DNA from: Gemmatales bacterium
GTDB taxonomy: Bacteria > Planctomycetota > Planctomycetia > Gemmatales > Gemmataceae
NCBI GenBank assembly: GCA_026004675.1
Contig: BPJP01000005.1
Coordinates: forward strand, 124,001-188,000
Length of the DNA stretch: 64,000 nucleotides
Reading direction: 5' to 3'
Numbering within the stretch: the first letter of the stretch is position 1; the number at the start of each line of letters is the position of its first letter. The notes beneath the pieces are model-generated. The model did not search any database, was not told the DNA's origin, and saw nothing but the letters and a program-made list of their open reading frames with translations. Position numbers and translations under genes: made by a program. This document shows, in pieces, positions 37,252-44,926 of the stretch.

Positions 37252-39003
37252 CTACTCTTTCTGCTTCCCTAAAAAAGTCGTGTCAAGTTGCGAGACCGGC
37301 TGTTCTTCGCGTTGCACGCCTGCCCGATCGCGAGCGCGTTCGGCAATGTTGGCCACGGTCAGAACGTCTGGTTCCATGGTCCGTAAAACAGGTTGCGGGT
37401 AGACGCCCAAAAGCAGACAAAGAGCGGCAATCGGCGCGATCAAGGAAATTTCGCGAAAATTCATGTCGCCGGTCAAACCGTGACCGCCTACTTCCAAATC
37501 GGGTTCCTTGATCGGGCCGAACAAAAGCCGGCGCAGCATCGTCAACAAGTACCAGGCACCCAGGAGAATGCCGCTGGCAGCAACGATCGGCAGCAGGAAA
37601 CTACCATTGGTGGCGAACCGATGCTGGAAAATTCCGGCCAGGACGAGCAACTCGCCGACAAAACCGTTCAGGCCGGGCAACCCCGCGCTGGCCATCGAAA
37701 TGAAAACCAGGAAGGAAGCAAACACGGGCATTTTCGCGGCCATACCGCTGTAGTCGCTCAGATTGCGGGTATGATAGCGTTCGTAGATCATGCCGATGAG
37801 GAGGAATAGAGCAGCCGTCGACAGCCCGTGGTTGATCATGTACATGATGCCGCCGCTGATCCCCACTACGTTCAGCGTAAACAAACCCAGCATGCACATG
37901 CCCAGGTGGCTGACACTGCTGTAGGCGATGAGTTTTTTCACATCGTCCTGACTATAGGCACACAACGCACCGTAAACGATGCCGATGGCGGCCAAGGTCG
38001 TCACCAGCGGCAAGCCCAGGGCCAGGCTGACATCCGGCGCGAGCGGAATACAAAGGCGTAGAAAACCGTAAGCACCAACTTTCAATAACACGCCGGCCAG
38101 ATCGACACTACCCGCTGTCGGCGCTTCGACATGAGCCAAGGGCAACCAGGTGTGAAACGGCACCAAAGGCACCTTCACCGCAAATCCAACCATCAACGCC
38201 ATGAATACCCAGAATTGGATTTCTTTCGCGGCAGGAGAAGTAATCAATCGGGTATGCACAAGTTCGACCAGGCGTGGAATGGAAAAAGTCAAGATTCCCG
38301 GCTCGCCGGCCTGGCCGCTGTGATAATAGCACTGGAGGACCAGTCCAATGATGCCCAGCAGCGTGATCATGCTGCCGAGGAAGGTATAAATGAAAAATTT
38401 GCGGGCGGCGTAACGGCGCTGTGGACCTCCCCAAATGCCGATCAGGAAAAACAAAGGTACCAATGACAACTCAAAAAACACATAAAACAGAATGATGTCG
38501 AAGGCGAGAAAGATGCCCATCATCGTCGTCTGCAGTGCCAGCAGCCAGGCATAGAACTCATGGACACGCTCGCTGATATGTGTCCAAGAAACCAATACTG
38601 AGGGGAGCATGAGCACTGCTGTCAATACGACAAGCCAGATGTTCAGACCGTCCAGACCGATGTAGAACTGGATGGCGCCTGGTCCCAATTCGACCAGATT
38701 CCAGGAGGTGCCGAACGGATCTGGCTGGTCGGTGCCGGCGCGAATGCCCGGCGAGCCGGGAACAAACAGGGGTTGAAAGGTTGGGGCGTTGGCTGCTGTG
38801 CGGATGCCTTGTTCGTCGTATTGCCGTTCGGTTTGCACGACGCGGATGGCGAAAAAAAGAGCAATGGCCAGGGTCGCAAGGGATGCAGCCAGACTGAACC
38901 AGCGAATCAATGCGCCACGGTTAGGCCCCAGCAAGGCGACCACGACCGCTGCGATCGTCGGCAATGCCAATAGCAATAACAGAAGAAAATGCTCCAACGG
39001 CAT
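37252..39003 (-). CDS. nuoM: NADH-quinone oxidoreductase subunit M
   Basis: A 583-residue antiporter-like subunit of respiratory complex I, which carries one of the proton paths in the inner membrane. About 14 helices are seen. Diagnostic text includes FYIGLDGLNIWLVVLTAVLM, FFELSLVPLFFLIGIWGG with the key Glu, FAVKVPLVPFHTWLPLAHVE followed by APTAGSVDLAGVLLKVG, and YSSVSHLGMCMLG. ASAGLPGLNGFVGE and LGVYPQPVL at the end fit NuoM rather than NuoL or MrpD. The start at 39003 removes a short extension. No other nuo gene is adjacent, which is unusual since nuoM commonly lies between nuoL and nuoN. Confidence 0.9.
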   Translation of the reverse strand: MPLEHFLLLLLLALPTIAAVVVALLGPNRGALIRWFSLAASLATLAIALFFAIRVVQTERQYDEQGIRTAANAPTFQPLFVPGSPGIRAGTDQPDPFGTSWNLVELGPGAIQFYIGLDGLNIWLVVLTAVLMLPSVLVSWTHISERVHEFYAWLLALQTTMMGIFLAFDIILFYVFFELSLVPLFFLIGIWGGPQRRYAARKFFIYTFLGSMITLLGIIGLVLQCYYHSGQAGEPGILTFSIPRLVELVHTRLITSPAAKEIQFWVFMALMVGFAVKVPLVPFHTWLPLAHVEAPTAGSVDLAGVLLKVGAYGFLRLCIPLAPDVSLALGLPLVTTLAAIGIVYGALCAYSQDDVKKLIAYSSVSHLGMCMLGLFTLNVVGISGGIMYMINHGLSTAALFLLIGMIYERYHTRNLSDYSGMAAKMPVFASFLVFISMASAGLPGLNGFVGELLVLAGIFQHRFATNGSFLLPIVAASGILLGAWYLLTMLRRLLFGPIKEPDLEVGGHGLTGDMNFREISLIAPIAALCLLLGVYPQPVLRTMEPDVLTVANIAERARDRAGVQREEQPVSQLDTTFLGKQKE

Positions 39004-39106
39004 CACACACCATGCCATTCCAACGACAAACTCGTTTGCAAAGTATGTTATGAACCGGCGGGAATTTGGGTAGGAAATGGCCAGCGGATTCAGCGGGACG
39101 CAAGTT

Positions 39107-40334
39107 TTACTTCAGCCCACTACCTGGACGAACGACGCCGCCGATGCCGATGGCTTCGGGATGGCGGGCGATCTTGTCGGCAAATACCTCCAGGTCGCTT
39201 AGTATCCGGTCCACGCGAGGGAGCGTTCGCCTGATAATGCAGGCGGCATCCGTGAGATGGTTATATAGCGTCGCATCGCTGATCAAGGCATTCAGTGTGC
39301 CGTTCGACCGACTCAAGTATTGAAGAAACTGCCTTGCTTCGTAAGCCAGGCGGTTGAGCTGGGCCGTGCTGTCTTGCAGGTTGCGCATGACGGCTTCGCT
39401 CCGTTCGGCCATCGGCCTGGTCGCTGTCTTCAAATTCAGCAACACCTCATCCGCCTGCTCGATCGATTTGGACACTCTCTCGATCGTTTTTTCGCGATTC
39501 TTTCACCAATTCATCGGTGTTTCGGGAAATCGATTCGAGATTTTGCGTGCCTGCCCGCACATTTTTCAATGTTTCGCTGAGGTTCCGGCGGTTTTCCTCG
39601 GTAAAGGTGTCGGCAATCCGCGTCACGGTTTCGTTGATGTTCTCCAGTGTCTTGGCGATTTTCTCTTCGTTGGTGCGAACCAAAACGTCAAGGCGTTCCC
39701 CCAGGCGGCCCCAGTTCATGGTCGCCACGCGAATCTCGTCGTTGGTGCGGCGCAAATCCGGTACGGTCTCACGAACGGTTTTGCCCAAGTCGCGATATTC
39801 GCGCATCGTTTCTTCCAGCAGAGGGGATAATTCATCGAAGCGTTTCAACGTTCGCCGGATATCATTCAAAGCGGCATCGGCGGACGGGAGAACGGCATTC
39901 GACTGTTCCAACAGCGCCTGTAATCCGGACGGCCTCGTCCCCTTGAATTCATAGCCAGGCTCGGCGATCGAACCTGGTGGCTGGTCGCGTGCCGGAATGA
40001 AATCGATCGTGACATCCCCCCCAAGGATGCCAGCAAGCAGCACTGCCCGGTCGTTTTGCCGCAAGACGATCTCTTGATCCACCAGAACTTCGACGCGAAC
40101 TTCGCCTGACTCGTTGTCGAGTCGCAAATGGGAAACTTCGCCGACGCGGACGCCGGAGCGGCGCACGGGTGTCCCTTCGCCGACACCCGAGGCGTCTTCA
40201 AAAACGACGACGTACTTGTTTTGTCGGGCAAAAACGTCCGGAAAGCTGCCAAACAGCGTCACCAGCACGCCTAACAAGACGAGCATGAACAGCACGAAAA
40301 GACCGATGCGAATGCGAAGTTGACGATCATCCAT
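39107..40334 (-). CDS. mlaD: MlaD-type MCE protein (frameshifted in an A6 run)
   Basis: A substrate-binding MCE protein of an Mla-type lipid transporter. One N-terminal helix (IGLFVLFMLVLLGVLVTLFG) anchors it, then the MCE domain follows (YVVVFEDASGVGEGTPVRRS, GVRVGEVSHLRLD, GDVTIDFIP). A long coiled-coil region of heptad-like helices fills the rest. The frame breaks at six A on the coding strand (plus-strand T at 39487-39492); with five A, ESRK continues as TIERVSKSIEQADEVLLNLK to a stop at 39107, giving 408 residues. The start is 9 bases after the ATPase gene, so the two are an operon. Confidence 0.85.
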
Positions 40335-40343
40335 GTCGACGCA

Positions 40344-41171
40344 CTAGCTAGTTTCTGCTTTCGAGTTCTGGGTTCCCAATTCGCGAAGACGTTCGCCCGC
40401 TTTGCCTTCGATAAACTGATGCACGCGAGGATCGGGACACTGCTGCAGCTCGTCAGGCGTCCCGTCAAATAGAATCTGGCTTTCCTCCGGCTTGAGGCGC
40501 GACAGCGGATAAAGCATGATGATCCGGTCGGCCACTTTCCTGGCCGTGTGCATATCATGCGTCACCACGACACTGGTCACCGGATGCCGTTTTCTCGTTT
40601 GCAGGATCAACTCATTGATCACATCACTCATGATCGGATCGAGACCGGTGGTGGGTTCGTCGTAAAGCATGACTTCCGGGTTGATGGCCAGGGCGCGAGC
40701 CAGAGCAACCCGCTTTTTCATTCCGCCCGACAATTCAGCTGGCTTTTTGGCCTCCACGCCCGGAGGCAGCCCGACTTCCTGAAGCCGCTGGCGTACATTC
40801 TCCCGAATCTCATGCTCGCTGAAGCGGCGCAATTCACGCAGGCCAAAGGCGACGTTGTCGAATACGGAAAGACTATCGAACAAAGCAGCACCTTGAAACA
40901 CATAGCCGAAACGGAGGCGCTGTCGGGCCAGCTCGAAATCGCTGAGGTTCGTCAAGATTCGGCCGTCGAATCGAACACATCCAGACGTTGGACGCAGCAG
41001 TCCGATGATCAGCTTCAGAAGAACCGTTTTGCCGCAGCCGCTCTCTCCCAAGACGACGAGCGTTTGCCCCTGGGGTACTGTAAAGGTGATATCCCGCAAG
41101 ACCTGTTGGCCGGCGAAACGCATGCAAACTTTTTCGAATTCGATCAATGCATCTGATTTGTCGCCAGCCAT
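40344..41171 (-). CDS. mlaF: MlaF-type ABC transporter ATPase
   Basis: A 275-residue ATPase that powers MCE-type lipid transport at the inner membrane. VVLGESGCGKTVLLKLIIGL is Walker A, LSGGMKKRVALARALAINPE the signature, VMLYDEPTTGLDPIMSDVIN Walker B with the MlaF-specific PIMSD text, and VVTHDMHTA the switch His. It is directly upstream of mlaD, but the permease gene mlaE that usually precedes it is missing here; the region upstream holds an oppositely oriented nitrile-hydratase-like gene. The permease must be elsewhere. Confidence 0.9.
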   Translation of the reverse strand: MAGDKSDALIEFEKVCMRFAGQQVLRDITFTVPQGQTLVVLGESGCGKTVLLKLIIGLLRPTSGCVRFDGRILTNLSDFELARQRLRFGYVFQGAALFDSLSVFDNVAFGLRELRRFSEHEIRENVRQRLQEVGLPPGVEAKKPAELSGGMKKRVALARALAINPEVMLYDEPTTGLDPIMSDVINELILQTRKRHPVTSVVVTHDMHTARKVADRIIMLYPLSRLKPEESQILFDGTPDELQQCPDPRVHQFIEGKAGERLRELGTQNSKAETS

Positions 41172-41335
41172 GATCCCCCCCGCTGCCTCCCTGCCTGCTA
41201 GACCGTACTCCGCCTTTGCCGCCCGTACCGACGACTGTCAAAGGGCACGGTTTACTATAGCCATTCGAGAGTTTTGTTGGAACCGGCAGCCTCGACCGGG
41301 TACGATGTCCCTCAACTTTATCAGATGGTGTTGCC

Positions 41336-41978
41336 ATGAGCGAAACGACCGGACATCGTCACCGTCATCCGCCGCAGCCGGACTCCGACCATCCCGCCAC
41401 TTACTACGAACGTCTGGAAATGGCGATTCGTTCGTTACTGATTGAAAAAGGGATCATTACAGCGGACGACATGCGGCAAACGATCGAGAAATACGATGCG
41501 ATTTCGCCGCTGCAAGGAGGGCAAAGTCGTTGCCCGGGCATGGCTGGATCCGGATTACAAGCGGCGTTTGCTCGCGGACGGAACGGCGGCGGTCGCGGAA
41601 TTAGGCATCGACATGGAAGGTACGCCTTTGCTTGTCGTCGAGAATACGCCCAAGGTGCACAACGTGGTGGTGTGCACCTTGTGCTCTTGTTATCCGCGAG
41701 CATTGCTCGGACTTCCTCCTGACTGGTACAAAAGCCGGGAGTACCGCTCGCGCACGGTCCGCGAGCCGCGCTCTGTGCTGGCGGAATTCGGCACGATTCT
41801 CCCCGACGATGTCGAAGTCCGTGTTCACGACAGCTCCGCGGATATGCGCTATCTTGTTCTGCCGATGCGACCGGAAGGGACCGAAGGCATGAACGAGGAA
41901 GAACTCGCCCGACTCGTGACCCGCGACAGCATGATCGGCGTGACGCAAGTCAAAGCGCCGAGCCAAAGTGCCAGTTGA
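41336..41978 (+). CDS. Nitrile hydratase alpha subunit-like protein, Co-type (frameshifted)
   Basis: A member of the nitrile hydratase/thiocyanate hydrolase metal-subunit family. The metal site [20 protein letters not shown] has the Cys-Thr-Leu-Cys-Ser-Cys motif of cobalt enzymes; iron enzymes have Ser in place of Thr. The N-terminal part ([20 protein letters not shown]) and the rest ([20 protein letters not shown] onward) lie in different frames. Removing one G from the GGG at 41519-41521 joins SPLQGG to KVVARAW and gives 213 residues, normal for the family. The N-terminus is His/Pro-rich. No beta subunit or activator gene is nearby, so activity as a nitrile hydratase is uncertain. Confidence 0.82.
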
Positions 41979-42011
41979 CCCCAGCTATAGCGAACGAGAT
42001 CGCACAAACAA

Positions 42012-42368
42012 TCAGCGGCGCCGCATCACGAATTCGCCGTGGTCGCGTCGCGATTCGTACGTAGCGCAGAAATCACACGCCGTGACCTGTGCGTGATAGC
42101 GGAAGGTGCCGAAGAACAAGAGCCTCGATTCGCCAGCAAGCACGACGCAGTCGGGTGTTTCCGAAACGATCGTCAGTTTCGCGGTGTAAAAGAACGGGAA
42201 CACTTTCCAGAACCGGCCGTGAAAACGTGCTCGGTAATGACAATCGTCGACCCTTCGCAGGGTGGCGTGCAGCGGACCGCGATGGCCGCTCTTGCGACTT
42301 TCCCACTTTCCCGACCATTTCCCGCTGATGTCGAGGTTGTGGCAGTGCCTGTCCATTTCCAAGGCCAA
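42012..42368 (-). CDS. Conserved hypothetical protein, planctomycete-type
   Basis: A protein of about 118 residues with strongly patterned beta strands: LDISGKWSGKWESRKSGHRG, PLHATLRRVDDCHYRARFHG, RFWKVFPFFYTAKLTIV and FGTFRYHAQVTACDFCATYE. I recall similar uncharacterised proteins in planctomycete genomes, usually with a signal peptide. A signal-like start (MHAMIVIAALAA) is encoded from an ATG at 42414 but in the neighbouring frame, so a further single-base insertion between 42370 and 42400 is possible. Without it the start would be TTG at 42368 or ATG at 42356. Function unknown. Confidence 0.6.
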   Translation of the reverse strand: MALEMDRHCHNLDISGKWSGKWESRKSGHRGPLHATLRRVDDCHYRARFHGRFWKVFPFFYTAKLTIVSETPDCVVLAGESRLLFFGTFRYHAQVTACDFCATYESRRDHGEFVMRRR

Positions 42369-42550
42369 CCGGGTCGCTGGCGGCCAGGGCCGCGATGACT
42401 ATCATGGCGTGCATGGCAAACCGTTTTTCGAAAGCCGAGCGTTGCAGAATCTCTCGTTCTGCTATCGACGCAAGACGCAGCGCGGATGCAGCGTGAAAAG
42501 GCAAACGCCAACCAGCGAGTCGCCGAGGTCTTGCGTTTGAACGGATGGTA

Positions 42551-42853
42551 TCAACTTTGCCGGCAGGCAAGCGGCGAGCTTTCGTTCCCGGCAACAGGCG
42601 ATTCCGCTGCCCTGTGACCTGCACGTTTTCGCCCGACGATTTTGACTTGTTCGACATCGAAAAGTTTCGCCAGGAAGCGGGCAAGCACGCGCACCGGCCG
42701 CTTCCCTTCGACGTCGAGAATCATGACAAACTTGCCCCCACGTCGGCGAGCAATCACGCCCACCGGTTCAAAGGCGCGGCGCGATGCTGTCATCAACACA
42801 CGCTGCATCGCTCCCGTTTCCTTCTTCAACACTAGCTGTAGCCGTTGCATCAT
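42551..42853 (-). CDS. Acetolactate synthase small regulatory subunit, IlvM-like
   Basis: A 100-residue ACT-domain protein. MQRLQLVLKKETGAMQRVLM and RRAFEPVGVIARRRGGKFVM match the start and first helix-strand of IlvM/IlvN, and FDVEQVKIV the last strand of the ACT fold. Its ATG overlaps the ilvB stop in ATGA, so the two subunits are coupled in translation. At 100 residues it is closer to the short E. coli IlvM (87) than to the usual 160-residue IlvH. The last 25 residues are basic and unconserved. As the regulatory subunit it would activate the large subunit and may set its valine feedback. Confidence 0.8.
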   Translation of the reverse strand: MMQRLQLVLKKETGAMQRVLMTASRRAFEPVGVIARRRGGKFVMILDVEGKRPVRVLARFLAKLFDVEQVKIVGRKRAGHRAAESPVAGNESSPLACRQS

Positions 42854-44470
42854 TCCTTCTCCAGAATCATTTCATGGTTCGGTTTGTTCGGTGGCACCAA
42901 AGGCCAAACGTTGGCTCGACGATCGATTTCGCAATGCAATAAATAAGGTCCGTCCCACTCAAGCGCTTCCCTCACCGCTTCGGGCACTTCTTCCGCTTTG
43001 TTGAGTCGCCGACCGGCAATGCCGAATACACGCGCCAGTTCCACAAAATCGGGATTATCCCCAAGGTCGATCTCGGATTCGCGATTGTCGAAAAACAACT
43101 CTTGCCACTGGCGAACCAGACCCAGGCAGCGATTGTCGAAGACGAACATCTTTATGGGCAATTGGTAACGGCGTACCGTGGCTAATTCCTGCACATTCAT
43201 CATGAAACTGCCATCGCCGCTGATGCAAACGACACGTGCTTCGGGGGCGAGCCAACTGGGCTCCAATCGCGGCAGGAAGGCCAAAACCCATCGTGCCCAA
43301 ACCACCCGAGGTCAAAAACCGCATCGAATCATCGAACGGCAAAAACTGGGCCGACCACATCTGGTGCTGCCCGACATCGGTCGTCACGATATCGGCGCGG
43401 ACCGCCTGGAGGATGTCGCGCGGGCAGGGAGAAGCGAACCGCCATGGTGCAATCGGGTCAGCAGGCAAAGCCGGCCAGTATTCGCCTGGCGACAAAACGT
43501 CAAGCAACGCAGGGAGCGTTTTCGACAAGCAACCGACGACGGAGACGTCGGGCCGTCTCAATTTGCCCACTTCGGCAGGGTCAATGTCGAAATGAATGAC
43601 TTTCGCATTCGGGCAGAACTCCTGTAGTTTTCCCGTGGCGCGATCATCGAAACGAGCACCGACTGCAAACAACAAATCGCATTGTCTTAAAGCCAGGTTG
43701 GCACGCCGCGTCCCGTGCATGCCCATCATGCCCAAAAACAGAGGGTGCTTCGCCGGCAAGGCCCCCAATCCTTTCAGCGTGCAAACGGTGGGGATGCGGC
43801 TTCGGCTGACAAGTTCGCGAAACACAGGCGCGGCCCCTGACTGGTGGATGCCGCCGCCGGCGTAAATCAACGGCTTTCTCGCCTCCCGCAACAATCGAGC
43901 CGCTCTTTCTATCCCGCCATAATCCACTCGCCGCTTTTCCTCGAACTTGGGGAGCGGCTCTTCGAGGCCAGGGCATTCGGCATTGGCGATGTCTTTGGGC
44001 AAGTCCAGGTGAACCGGTCCTTTTCTTCCCGACTGCGCCAGCCGAAACGACAACCAGATCGACTGCGCCAGCTTCGCGGGTTCAAGCACCTTGAAGCTGT
44101 GCTTGACGACCGGCATCAAGATGCCAAACGCATCCACTTCTTGAAAAGCATCTGTACCCAGAAAAGACGAAGGCACCTGACCCGTTATGGCGACCACGGG
44201 AACGGAATCCATACTGGCGTCGGCCAGACCTGTAACCAGATTCGTCGCACCGGGGCCGGAGGTGGCCAGGCAAACGCCCGTCTTCCCGGAGGCCAAGGCG
44301 AAGCCTTCGGCAGCATGGACAGCGGCCTGTTCGTGGCGGACAAGAATGTGGCGAATGCCGCTGCCCACCAGGGCGTCATATACCGGCATGATCGCTCCGC
44401 CCGGATAGCCGAAAATCGTGTCGATTCCTTCCCGTTGGATGGCTTCGACGAGCCGTTGTGCGCCGTTCAT
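42850..44470 (-). CDS. ilvB: Acetolactate synthase large subunit (frameshifted in a C5 run)
   Basis: The catalytic subunit of acetohydroxyacid synthase, which joins pyruvate to pyruvate or 2-oxobutyrate in valine, leucine and isoleucine synthesis. IFGYPGGAIMPVYDAL and VRHEQAAVHAAEGFALASGK hold the thiamine-activating Glu; GMMGMHGTRRANLAL, TTDVGQHQMWSAQF and GDGSFMMNVQELATVRRY (thiamine-diphosphate site), then LGLVRQWQELFF, fit anabolic enzymes. One extra base in the G5 run on the plus strand (43243-43247) breaks the frame; with four bases GAQLARPEARVVCISGDG is continuous and the protein has 539 residues. The ATG at 44470 lies behind GGGAAG. Two tandem attenuators precede it. Confidence 0.92.
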
Positions 44471-44493
44471 TTTGCTTCCCAAAAGCTCCGCCC

Positions 44494-44524
44494 AATAAAA
44501 AAGCCCGCTTGACTCAAGCGGGCC
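44494..44524 (-). terminator. Attenuator terminator 2, just upstream of ilvB
   Basis: On the minus strand GCCCGCTTGA and TCAAGCGGGC form a 10-bp stem closed by a very short loop, followed by TTTTTTATT. It ends 24 bases before the ilvB ATG, so termination here would prevent ilvB expression. The 5' arm can alternatively pair with GGCGGGCC at 44557-44564, inside the last codons of leader peptide 2. Confidence 0.9.
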
Positions 44525-44546
44525 TTGGTGTCGACATTGGCTGTTG

Positions 44547-44645
44547 TCAACCCGGCGGCCCGCCGATGCGGACGACAATAATAGCGATGCCGGCAAGAGC
44601 GGCAGCAGCAGCAATATCGACCAGCCTGGTTGCAGCCTTTGTCAT
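44547..44645 (-). CDS. Leader peptide 2 of the ilvB attenuator
   Basis: A 32-codon reading frame from ATG at 44645 to TGA at 44547. It starts MTKAATRLVDIA, runs through five alanines and then reads LAGIAIIVVRIGGPPG. Ten residues are Ile, Val or Leu, with a dense block IAIIVVRI (Ile-Ile-Val-Val consecutive). This composition is like the IvbL and IlvL leader peptides of enterobacteria. CAGGTCAGG lies about eight bases before the ATG. It is followed 23 bases later by terminator 2 and then ilvB. Starvation for Ile or Val would stall ribosomes before the GGCGGGCC that can form the antiterminator. Inferred from sequence only. Confidence 0.75.
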   Translation of the reverse strand: MTKAATRLVDIAAAAALAGIAIIVVRIGGPPG

Positions 44646-44670
44646 GGTTTTGCCTGACCTGGTTTCTTTC

Positions 44671-44706
44671 TAATAAAAATGCCCGTTCCCTTTTTCTGGA
44701 ACGGGC
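44671..44706 (-). terminator. Attenuator terminator 1, between the two leader peptides
   Basis: On the minus strand GCCCGTTCC and GGAACGGGC form a 9-bp perfect stem with an A-rich loop, followed by ATTTTTATTA. The 5' arm can instead pair with GGGACGGGC located directly after the stop codon of leader peptide 1 (44733-44741), giving an antiterminator of nine pairs including one G-U. Confidence 0.9.
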
Positions 44707-44732
44707 TGCTGTCTTTTTTCATTTACCAGCTT

Positions 44733-44809
44733 GCCCGTCCCGGCTACCGAATGGCGATGCAAGCGCCAACGCCGCTAATGGCAACGGCGATCGATTCGAC
44801 CGGGACAAG
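44733..44809 (-). promoter_or_regulatory. Attenuator pairing segments 1 and 2 of leader module 1
   Basis: Segment 1, CTTGTCCCGG (44809-44800), lies inside leader peptide 1 at codons 8-11 (Leu-Val-Pro). Segment 2, CCGGGACGGGC (44743-44733), begins at the base after the stop codon. They can pair over 10 bp with G-U pairs (1:2). Segment 2 can also pair with the 5' arm of terminator 1 (2:3), which itself forms the terminator (3:4). A ribosome at the stop codon would cover segment 2 and favour termination; one stalled at the Ile/Val codons would free it. Confidence 0.72.
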
Positions 44810-44830
44810 GGTGGCGATGCTGTTCAACAT
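44744..44830 (-). CDS. Leader peptide 1 of the ilvB attenuator
   Basis: A 28-codon reading frame, ATG at 44830 to TAG at 44744. It reads MLNSIATLVPVESIAVA then ISGVGACIAIR. Eleven of 28 residues are Ile (5), Val (4) or Leu (2), spread through the peptide. No strong ribosome site is seen, only GGAAT before ACCCACC-ATG. The stop codon directly abuts the pairing segment CCGGGACGGGC. It lies 97 bases after the stop of the cytochrome-b-like gene and upstream of terminator 1. The peptide itself is presumably unimportant; its translation speed senses charged branched-chain tRNAs. Confidence 0.75.
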   Translation of the reverse strand: MLNSIATLVPVESIAVAISGVGACIAIR

Positions 44831-44837
44831 GGTGGGT

Positions 44838-44866
44838 ATTCCAGCAAATCGAATGGCATTCGTCAA
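44838..44866 (-). promoter_or_regulatory. Candidate promoter of the ilvB leader
   Basis: TTGACG (44866-44861), a 17-base spacer and TGGAAT (44843-44838) match the sigma-70 consensus at five of six and four of six positions. Transcription would begin close to the ATG of leader peptide 1 (44830), implying a leaderless or nearly leaderless message, in keeping with the absence of a good ribosome site there. Confidence 0.4.
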
Positions 44867-44926
44867 CCGGAAAACCGAAAGAAAAAAGAAATCTCGCAAG
44901 CGCCGTCAGCAGGTTGCGGAGGGACG

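Noticed and set aside
44671..44706. Terminator 1 as the simple end of the cytochrome-b-like gene
   Set aside because: It lies more than 220 bases past that stop and is preceded by an Ile/Val-rich frame whose stop codon abuts the alternative pairing segment, which fits attenuation better.
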